Below, one piece after another: positions 55,618 to 64,000 of a stretch of DNA of 64,000 nucleotides. This DNA is from Eurosta solidaginis (lineage: Eukaryota > Arthropoda > Insecta > Diptera > Tephritidae). The number at the start of each line of letters is the position of its first letter. Position 1 is the first letter of the stretch. A program made the translations under genes and the position numbers. The stretch lies in contig NC_090319.1 of assembly GCF_040869045.1 (NCBI RefSeq), positions 68,544,779 through 68,608,778 on the forward strand. Reading direction: 5' to 3'. The notes under the pieces were generated by a model that was given only the letters and a program-made list of their open reading frames with translations, did not search any database and had not been told where the DNA came from.

Positions 55618-57300
55618 AGGTTAGGTTAGGTTGAACTGGCCGGTCAATAAAGACCACACATAGACTGAATGTGTCCATAGTGTTACCAGCATTTGCTAGA
55701 CCACCAAACGGAAGAACCCAACTTATGTTATAGCATAACTCCGCCCTCTTGGCAAATACTAGAAATTTTCAAGGCCCTAGGACCGTTTCTTCATGCAGCT
55801 CGCAATTCCTCCACCTGCTGCTACTGATGAGCCCTAAGTTATAAGCATTTGACGCCAGAAGGCAGTGTCCACTTAGTGTTCCCATCGTAAGCCTTAAGCC
55901 TCATCTCTTCAAAGATATCAGCCTTTTGTGAGTCTCATATTGAAGGCTTTGCACACGATCTTAGAAATTTTGCAGCCCCGCGATTTTCTGCCTTTCCTGC
56001 TTGATGGATCATTTGAAACTTCTGTCTCCTTTTGATTTGATTGGATTGAATGGATTGAGACGTCTATCTAGCGAGTGTTGCACCCTCCTTCACCAATTCA
56101 TCCACCTTTTCGTTACTTTCTACCCCTTTATGACCGGGAACCAAGTATAGATGTATGGTCCGGCTTTAGTGACCTTTTTTCAATGCTTCTTTGCATTTAA
56201 GGACATTCTTTTATTAAGTACTGTGTGAGATTATTGCCCTAATCGCAGCCTGACTATCAATATATAAATTATCGCGACCGCTGCTTAAGCACGCTTCCTC
56301 AGGAATATTTTGCATTCTTCACGGCTTTAATTTCCGCCTGAAAGGGGCTATAGTAATCTGACAGCCTGTAGGATCTACTTATACCTGGATCGACATAGTA
56401 AACAGCAGACTCGATCACTTCTATTAATTTGGAACCATCCGTATACACATGTTTGGTACTTTCTGCGATTTCTGCACCCTGTCACCAACCTTCCGGCTCA
56501 ATTGTGGCCGCAAGATCACTTTCGAACCTAAGGCACAGGACCATATATACCGTTTGTCCGATATTAGATGGCGCTATACTGCTATGGTCACATGGCTTAC
56601 ACACAAGCTGCCCCGAGGCCTTGCTGCAGTTGCTAATGCGATCTTTTTGGCCATTAAGTCTGCATGCGGGGTGTATAGAAAGTTTTTAGGGCTCCCGTTA
56701 TGCTAATCATTGATACTCCGTATACCCAATCAAGTTTTTTGGTATACGTAATTTTTTGTGTGGCTGTCCACCAAACAAGAACTACATAGTAAAGTTTGGG
56801 TTTCACAATTGCCGTGAATACACAATGAGAGAGTTTGGTTTATAGACGCCACGTGCATTCCAGCATCCTCTTGCACGCGTACAGTGCCGCGGAAGCTTTC
56901 TTCGCTCTCTCTTTCACATGGAGTTTCCACAACATCTTATTGTCTAGTATAACACCTAGATATTTTGTGATATATTTTTCTTTGAACGTTATCCCCTCGA
57001 GTTTAGGCTTAGTCCAATTAGGGACACCATATTTCCTAGTAAATAATGCTAGATCATTTTTTTCGTGTTAACGGTTAACCCCACTCCAAATGACCAGGCA
57101 TGTACATCTCGAAGTGCCTGATCCAATACAGAGCTGATTGTTGTTAGGCATCTGCCGCTTATGACGACTGAAACGTCATCTGCATATGCCGTAAGCTTGA
57201 CAGATCTTCCGTCGAACAGCCTAAGTAATTGGTTTATAGTCAGCGTCCACAGCATTGGTGGTAGAAACCCCACCATGCGGCGTTCCTATGTTTACAGATT
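55618..57300 (-). pseudogene. Non-LTR retrotransposon: RT catalytic region to 3' end
   Basis: On the minus strand: PPMLWTLTINQLLR and KLTAYADDVSVVISGRCLTT (57276-57049) give motifs B and C with the YADD active site. Then come LYACKRMLE-type thumb sequence (about 56870), HVYTDGSKL (about 56450), YRLSDYYSPFQAEIKAVKN (about 56370-56310), IDSQAAIRAIISHST (about 56260-56220), LVPGHKG and NEKVDELVKEGA (about 56150-56090), CRNCELHEETV (about 55800). Stops are scattered. The 3' end with (CCTAA)n is at 55618-55632. It is the longest and best preserved non-LTR copy here. Confidence 0.85.
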
Positions 57301-57927
57301 TTCTTGCCTAGCATAGACCCTATTGCGATCCTGTTGTTAAAGCTGAATGAACCTCAGTCGAGTTAAATGGAAATAACTTCAAAATTATTATCTTCCTTTC
57401 CTGCCCTAAAATATGTCTTTAATTTTACACAACAAAGTCTAATTTATTTACAGAACAATAAATATTGAACTGAATTTCTGAATACCTCACATACCGAATT
57501 ATGAGTACTTGTGCTGCGTGTTACGATCATCTCAGCAGTAATTGTATACCCTGCCTTAAGTCATTGTATACCTCTCTGTATACACACGTATCGCCACTTG
57601 ACCGCATTGACCTCATGGCGTGCGCTAAACGACGATCGCATGTTCAAGTGACACAGAGGTAACCTAAATTTTATGTGTGTTTTAGACTTACTTTCCACGA
57701 ATCTAATATTTCATGCCCAGTTGACCTACCTGCATATTTGCACACGTCTACATGAATATTCATGGTTTAGTGAGCGAAACAAAGGTTTTAATGCAGCTCC
57801 CCACCCATCATGCATAAGTCAAATAAATATTTTTATCTGTGCCGCTAAGCGCATAATTGGCGTCACTTTTCCGGTCACTTGCTGCGTTCTTCTGGCACCG
57901 TTAATAAAAAATATGAAAAATTACATA
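57301..57927. other. Unassigned sequence
   Basis: No recurring repeat seen. The frame at 57673-57954 (+) has no motif that I recognise. Confidence 0.35.
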
Positions 57928-58500
57928 TTTTTATACCCAGCTGTACAAAATTAAATACTTTATATATAATTATACTCAGCTGAGCAGAGCTTACAGAGTA
58001 TATTAATTTTAAGGCACCCCGTAACGGCATAAACTAATCGAGATAGATATAGACTTTTATATATCAGAATGATCTGGGCGAAAAAAGAAATTCATTTAGG
58101 CAAATCCGTCCGTCCGTCCGTCCGCCCGTCTGTCCGTAAACACGATAACTTGAGTAAATTTTGAGGTATCTTAATGAAATTTGGTATGTAAGTTCCTGGG
58201 CACTGGTCTCAATTCGCTATTTAAAATCAACCAAATCGGACTATAACCACGCCCACTTTTTCGATATCAAAAATTTCGAAAACCCGAAAAAGTGCGATAA
58301 TTCATTACCAAAGACGGATAAAGCGATGAAACTTGGTAGGTTGGTTGATCTTATGACGCAGAATAGAAAATTATTAAAATTTTGGACAATGGGCGTCGCA
58401 CCGCTCACTTTTAAAAGAAGTTAATTTAAAAGTTTTGCAAGCTGTAGTTTGGCAGCTGGGTATTTAATGTTCAGTTACACCCGAACTTAGCCTTCCTTAC
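57928..58500 (+). mobile_element. HINE copy H, strongly deleted, with a nested terminus
   Basis: It starts TTTTTATACCCAGCTGTAC. About 40 bp later a second 5' terminus, TATACTCAGCTGAGCAGAGC, begins. The 5' third of the element follows to CAAGCTGTAGTTTGGCAG (58455). The 3' terminal part joins directly: CAGCTGGGTATTTAATGTTC and the TTCAGTTACACCCGAAC hairpin region. The outer TACCCAGCTG and CAGCTGGGTA are inverse, so the outer pair may be a distinct subfamily. Confidence 0.7.
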
Positions 58501-58955
58501 TTTTTTGTTTTCCTTATGTTAGAAAGTAGTGCAATTCTTGAAAAGAGGTACCCTTAAGGCTACAAATCAAAAAACATTTAAACATTCTTAAGTGTCTTAT
58601 ACATACAAAACTGGTTTGTACACATTTAAAAATTGAACCTCGCTTCCCTTCTTCTTTATCTATCACACTCATTTCTACGGTATCTTCCATTTTTCTTATA
58701 ATTCTTGCCCATCCCTTATTCCATTTGTCTGTCTCCCACTCCTACGCTCAATCCCCAATCCCATCTAAACTCCCAATTCCATTCCTAATTTCGCTAAATT
58801 TCATATTCCCATTCCCACTTCCAGTCCTAGTCCCTCTCTAGTCTCATTCCCTCTCTTACCCCAATTTCCTCATGTATGAAATCTCTATTCCAAATATCGG
58901 GTACTGCTTCACCTCGATGACCGATTTCAATATCTTTGCTTGTAGAAACCTTTAC
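58501..58955. repeat. Pyrimidine-rich tract and unassigned flank
   Basis: 58650-58870 consists of CCCATTCC/CCAGTCCTAG-type sequence like the Helitron interiors on their minus strand. No Helitron end was located. Confidence 0.5.
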
Positions 58956-59345
58956 GAAACTATAGCTGTGTTTTTTTTTACATCTATATAGGTACATATG
59001 TACTTAAACTGTATATGGACTGCCAAATGCATAACTTTATCTACACTCATGAGATTATTGCGCAGAAAATTAGTACAGATAAATTTCAGTATTCATTATA
59101 CTCAGCTGCAACTGAAATGTGTCTTTCCATTTTATCTCTACACTATTCTCCACTTCCTTTACAGAAAAGTTAGTGTGTCCACAATTCATCGCAAACGATT
59201 CAGCCGTACATAGGTTATACCAATGACCAATAGAGGTTCGTGTCTCCGCTATTAAGCACAGCTCGTTTTGTAGTGATTTATTTAACCCAGAGTCTTCAAT
59301 AATTGCCGCTAGATGGGTCTCCTAAACATTATTTAAGTGATGATA
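58956..59345 (-). mobile_element. Unnamed dispersed repeat, copy 2
   Basis: This is the inverse of 46240-46690, with shared words in the same order (AACTATAGCTGTGTTTTTTT, ATTGCGCAGAAA, CAACTGAAATGTGTCT, GTCTCCGCTATT, AGATGGGTCTCCTAA). Ends undetermined. Confidence 0.6.
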
Positions 59346-59519
59346 AGCGTTTTTTTACCCGAATACTTAGATGTACATACGTGAGAAAAACACGGCCGAT
59401 ATGAATAACTACTAAACTCGCTTTCATTTTTATAAATGCATATATAGATAGTTAATTGACTCGTTCTCCTGCCCTATAATATTCCTCCCTGCGATATTAT
59501 TACTCTACCAGTAAACAGA

Positions 59520-60259
59520 GCCATTTGTCATATTGTTGTACACGCTTCCTCTCCTTCCAATCTTCTCCTCGCGCTTTCTTCATTTTTATTTCACTTTTTA
59601 TATTCTTACTTTCTTTCTTCTCCCTAACCTTCTCTTCTCTCTTTACTCCTCTTCAATTTCCACTTCAATTTCTTATTTTGCTTTCATGAAAGGCTGCCTA
59701 AACAATGTATTTCAAACAAATTGCACAAAAAATAAGCTAAAGCATGCTCCACATGCCCAAAAGAACGTTTTCCAATTATATAGCTTGTCAAAGGGGAACT
59801 TCAGTCCTAAATTGCAAGCGAATTGCACCATAATGAAGATTTTTTCAAATACATAGGTCGGTCACTGGTCCACCTTTCGCAAAGAAAGGTTTCTCAAATA
59901 TTAAGCTAGACAAAAACATACCCCTGTACTGAATTTTAAGCATATCACATCATGAATACGTCGATACGTACAATAGGTGCAGCCCTCGTTGACTTTCCGA
60001 AAGGAAAAGTTTATACAAAATTTCTGACAAATCGCACAATAAATAGGATTTATATAAATAGGCCCTGGTCCACTTTTCGGGAAGGCAGGGAAGTATAGAA
60101 AAATAGGTCGGCCCCTGGTCCACTTCCCGGACCAATTGCAAATCAGAGGCATCCTCAAATCCCCTTGAAAACACACACAAAATTTCATCGAAACCAGTCT
60201 AGTTGTTTAGAAAGGGGTCAGTCACAAATCCACGTATAGAAGAAATATATATATTAAGA
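59520..60259 (-). mobile_element. Second Helitron in head-to-tail arrangement, 3' end not located
   Basis: On the minus strand the 5' end TC (60259-60258) then TTAATATATA directly follows the CTAG of the Helitron at 60260-61102. Interior phrases (GGTCCACTTTTCGGGAAGG, CAAATTTCAGA) are shared with it, and a pyrimidine-rich tract lies at 59520-59670. No CTAG end was identified to the left, so the left limit is approximate. Confidence 0.55.
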
Positions 60260-61102
60260 CTAGCAGACCTGGCAGACATTGCTCTTCCCTAGCTTTCGTC
60301 TATCTGCATAGCTTTTAAGCAGTTTTTACCTCTTACTCTCCCTTCCACTCCCTCCCCTTTTCCTTATCATTTTATTCATTCTTCCCTCTTCCTTTCTTAT
60401 CTCCTGCGTCTCTTTCGCCCTCTTCGCCTTTTCCCTTACTTCTTTTCTGCTCCATCTATATATAACTCTCTACCTTCGTCTAACTCTACCTCTTTCTTCT
60501 TCCCTCTTTTCTCTTCTATCAAGTTCTTCTCCATCCCTTTTTTCCCAGTCCCAGTCCCAGTCCTAGTCCCAGTCCCAGTTGCAGTCCCAATCCCAGTCCC
60601 AGTCATAGTCCTAGTCCCGGTCCCAGTCTAGGTCCAAGTATCAGTGCCGCTTCCAACCCCATTCCTAGTCCAAGTCCAAGTTTAAGTCGAAGTCCAAGTC
60701 CCAGTCTCAGTCTCTTTCCCAGTCCAAGTCGATGCCTGCTTCATTTCCCGAAAAAAGTGTCTAAAATACTAATCTAGGCAAAGGGCTACCTATTTGCCAA
60801 ATTTCAGATAAATCAAACAGAGAACAGAATTTGTTCGAAAAGATCGGTTCCTGGTCTTCTTCCCGAAAAAAGGTTTGGTATATAGCAAACTTCAGGCAAA
60901 TGGAACTGAAAATAGAATTTTTTCCAATAGATCGGCCCCTGGTTCACTTCACGGAATGAAACTTCACAGAACCGCTATCCAATCATTCAAGTTGGATCAA
61001 ACTGCACACGGTGTGCAAATTTAATTGAAATCGGTTAAGTAGCTTAGAAGCTCATCGCGCACAAAAAAAGTGATACCAAATTTGTATATATTAAGACTAA
61101 GA
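60260..61102 (-). mobile_element. Nonautonomous Helitron with both ends, 843 bp
   Basis: On the minus strand: 5' TCTTAGTCTTAATATATA (from 61102, preceded by A) and 3' CTAG (60263-60260, followed by T). The subterminal segment before CTAG aligns with the hairpin region of the Helitron at 40509-41226, although the stem is imperfect (GGAAGAGCAATGTCTGCC). The interior has the CCCAGTCCCAGTCC simple repeat (60545-60725, plus strand). No coding capacity. Confidence 0.75.
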
Positions 61103-61124
61103 TATGAACTCCTGTTTAATTCAA

Positions 61125-61165
61125 CAACTGGGTATATAGTGTTCGGTTTCACCCGATAAGTGTTT
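61125..61165 (+). mobile_element. HINE 3'-end fragment
   Basis: AACTGGGTATATAGTGTTCGG, TTTCACCCGATAAG matches the HINE terminus with its hairpin (one stem base changed). No other HINE sequence is attached. Confidence 0.6.
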
Positions 61166-61311
61166 TAAGAACCCAACAATTTTGATTATCGAAAGATTGC
61201 ACCGGATGCTAATATTTTTGTTGTTTCTTTACTAAATAATAAAAATAAAATAAAAAATGTTAAGCACTTCCTTTATATAAATGGACAAAAATCAGCGAAA
61301 AATGTCTCCTT

Positions 61312-61554
61312 ATATAAATACATATTCTTGCTAAACTTTGATTTTTAAATTTTGACAAAGAAATGCAAAAATATTTATGAGAAGTTCAAATATAAAAGTG
61401 GAGCGCACATTACTTGGATTGGAAAGTTGGTAGGAGAGGAGATATTAATAGTCAATCAATTGCGCTCCACCTTTATATTTTTACTTCTCAAAAATATTTT
61501 GGAATTTCTATGTCAAAATTTAAAAATCAAAGTTTAGCAAGAATATGTATAAAT
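61312..61554. repeat. Inverted repeat, arms about 94 bp
   Basis: The left arm 61312-61406 and right arm 61461-61554 are inverse with roughly ten differences, spacer 54 bp. TTATATAAATGGAC precedes it, recalling the left arm at 42440. The 61-residue frame at 61352-61537 is a hairpin artefact. Confidence 0.8.
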
Positions 61555-62565
61555 TTAAAGTCTCTAGCTCGCCGAGAAGTTACTTAAAAACCGATCTCTT
61601 TTTTCCAATTTCGAAATTCGTATACAAATATTTATTTTCTAATTATTTTGATCCGTGCGCCACCTTACGGAATTTTTTCTCCTTTTTTTCCTTTGTCACG
61701 ACGCCTTAACCTATTTATGAAGTTTCATGTTTGTATCTTAATGAGAAGTTACTTAAAAATCGATCTCAAAACTAGAAATTTCCAAATTCTTATCTAAATA
61801 TTTCGATCCGTGAGCAATCTAACGTCATTTTTTTTCTCTTTCTTACATTTTCTTCGTGTCTTAACCTATCTGTTAAGTTTTACGCCTGTAGTTCAATGAG
61901 AACTTACTTAAAAATCAAGCACAAAATTCCCTCCGTTCCGTTTGATTTTTCTAAATATCTCAGTCCGTGCGCCCCCTAGCGAAACTTATTATACTGTGTC
62001 ATCGACCTCTGAATTAAGCTCTAAATTTTTAGCCTCTTGCTCATCGAGAAGTTACTTAAAACCCGGTTTCAAATTTCCAAATTATTATTTAATTTTTTCG
62101 ATCCGTGCGCCATCTAACGGATTTTTTTCTCCTTTTCTTAAATTTTCTCGGCGTCTTACCCTATCTGTGAAGTTTTATAGTTGTAGTTCAATGAGAACTT
62201 ACATAAAAATCAATTCCAAAATTCCCTCCGTTTCGTACGATTTTTCTAAATATCCCATCCCGTGCGCCCCCTAGCGAAACTTTTTGTATCGTATCATCGA
62301 CCTCTGAATTAAGTTAGAAATTTCAAGTCTCTAGCTCATCGAAAAATTACTTAAAAGCTGGTTTGAAAATTTTCAAATTATTATCTAATTATTTCGATCC
62401 GTGCGCCACCTAACGGATTTTTTTCTTTTTGTTGCTTTGTCACGGTGTTCTAACCTATGTGTAAAGTTTCACGTTTGTAGCTCAATGAGAAGTTACTTAA
62501 AAATCGATTGCAAGATTTGTATGAAAAGCGGACAAACATTCAACCGACCTAATATAAAGGAAGTA
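61555..62565 (+). repeat. About 150-bp satellite-like units, array 2 (six to seven units)
   Basis: The GATCCGTGCGCC word recurs near 61650, 61803, 61960, 62099, 62258 and 62396. Alternate units are more alike (GCCCCCTAGCGAAACTT versus GCCACCTAACGGATTTTTT), spaced about 297 bp, so the last four units form a two-unit higher-order repeat. The end (62528-62563) matches the end of array 1. Frames inside are repeat translations. Confidence 0.8.
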
Positions 62566-64000
62566 AAAATAAAGTTTAGTTAAATTTTATCGAAATTCGT
62601 TTCAGATTTTCCCTTTACTTTTAGCAAAATTCTTATTAAAGTGACACATACCTAAGATTCATAATCGCTTAAATTTTATATTTACATTTAATTAAGTTTT
62701 TTTTTTTTATCGCTTTGAGCGGAAGTTTAAGCTGATGTGAATGTTATTTTATTTCAAGAAAAATCTGGTAGGCGATATAAATTTGCTTTGTGTACTGAGA
62801 CATGAATCACAATGAGTGTTCTGGCTGATATGAAGAAACAATTTTATCGCTCTTTTGTTATGTTTACAAGTTATCGGGACTTATGAAATAAAATAAAGTC
62901 AGTGATTAGTGATTACGCATTGAATTCAGTGAAACAATATAGCGATTGCAAGCATCCTATTTTAGCAGCTGATTCTAGTAAGGGTTTATTCCCTAAGGCG
63001 TTATTCAATCTGCGTGAACGATCCAGCAAAATTAATTTATCATCACTAATGGCCGGTTTTTCACTACTTGGTTAAGTTAAGCTTAAACTCTAGTCACACT
63101 TAAACTCCAGTTAAACTACTGAGCAGTTTTTCAGTCGCAGTTTAAGGTCGCTTTTGGGGTAGGCTTTTTTGTACGGCAACATTGGTTTTTTATTATCTAT
63201 ATATTTTGTAGATACGACAACAGCTGGATTTTGTTTACCCAGCAAACATTTAAAAGATATTTCTCAAGCGAAATATATATCTAGTTCCGGAGTGATATCC
63301 AGCATCATTTTCTGGTTATTCTTAAACCAGATAGTTTTCAAGTTGGTATTCAACTTCATTCTCCAATCACTATCCAACCCTTGACAAATTTTGTAAAATT
63401 TATAGTTCTCGAGTTGATCTCCAACGTTATTATCGTTATCAAATTATTATCCAACCTTTGAGAGATTTTGAGAAATGTACATTTCTCAAATGAATATTCA
63501 ACACGTTTCACCAGTTGATATCCTATATTGGATATCGAGATGAGGTGCAGTTGAAAAAAAAATCTCCAAGGTCGTACCACCAAAAGCAGCAGCTGTTTAT
63601 TGTGAGAAATAAACACCTGGTTGATAGCAGTAATGAAACATAATTTATCAAAAATAAATTATATATATTTTATTTTATTTTCGTGAAAATACTGTATTAT
63701 GGAATCTTACATTTGAGTCCAATTAGAGCACCACAAGTTGGGATTTAAATTTTTTCAACTTAATTAATGGCATTTTTTACTTTATAAAAGATTACCTCTT
63801 TTGCTGAGTACGCTATAATTCTCGAGTTGAGCTAATGTTTCGAAACAGCTCTTGAGATTTTTGAAGTATGCCTAGTTATCAACATGAGCTCTAATGGTAC
63901 TCAAGCCCAAATGTTTGTTGGGTATATTCGACGCCATTTCGAATGAACGCAAATAACTGATAGCTTAACTAGAGTTTAATCCTGCCAGATCGGCCGCTTA
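62566..64000. other. Unassigned AT-rich sequence with loose internal repetition
   Basis: At 63080-63130 and 63960-63985 the word TTAAACTCTAGTT appears in opposite orientations, a possible old MITE with its right end near the window edge. At 63390-63560 a unit of about 45-95 bp containing TCTCGAGTTGA, TATTCAAC and TTTGAGAGATTTTGAG recurs loosely. No gene recognised. Confidence 0.4.

Overview
The window looks like nuclear DNA of a higher (brachyceran) fly. It is AT-rich and dense in interspersed repeats. Its non-LTR, Penelope and SINE remnants have a dipteran flavour, and a tephritid fruit fly is my best guess. That species-level guess is inference from repeat types remembered from that family; nothing in the window proves it. 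I see no intact protein-coding gene, rRNA gene or CRISPR array. Almost every long open frame is a piece of a transposable element or an antisense or repeat artefact.

The dominant component is a family of eight related copies, 0.6-1.9 kb, that I read as DINE-1/Helentron-like rolling-circle elements ('HINE'). They lie at 548-2021, 4140-6028, 13478-15145, 31435-33252, 37667-38510, 46826-48516, 51378-52785 and 57928-58500. Canonical Helitrons with TC...CTAG ends lie at 1-547, 40509-41226 and 60260-61102, and part of another abuts the last one. The canonical Helitrons and the HINEs carry a related minisatellite of the same period (129-130 bp). Other DNA elements are a near-perfect palindromic hAT MITE (574-793), a MULE-like element (9628-10282), two copies of a 1.7-kb TA-target element that already contain a SINE (26621-28317, 35697-37376), further MITEs (6855-7285, 30471-30891, 38521-38808), a foldback element (32633-33175), four foldback-like arrays rich in TTATCGAT, and two copies of a long-hairpin plus about 150-bp satellite composite (about 42.4-44.0 kb and 61.3-62.6 kb).

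Retroelements are a 5'-truncated Penelope-like element (RT, GIY-YIG, hammerhead-like core; 11.46-13.16 kb), an LTR element with a SAP-like gag N-terminus (21.57-24.06 kb, minus), a solo LTR of the same family (25338-25935, plus), at least nine decayed non-LTR fragments, tRNA-derived SINEs, and an unnamed repeat of about 350 bp with a (TTG)n end.

Three short stretches look like host exons rather than repeats: about 6029-6390 (5'UTR-like, strong splice donor), 16500-16810 (37-codon frame) and 41931-42148 (coding-like codon use). The simplest reading is an intergenic or large-intron region of a repeat-rich fly genome, with nested insertions giving a partial relative chronology. The remaining stretches are AT-rich and unassigned.
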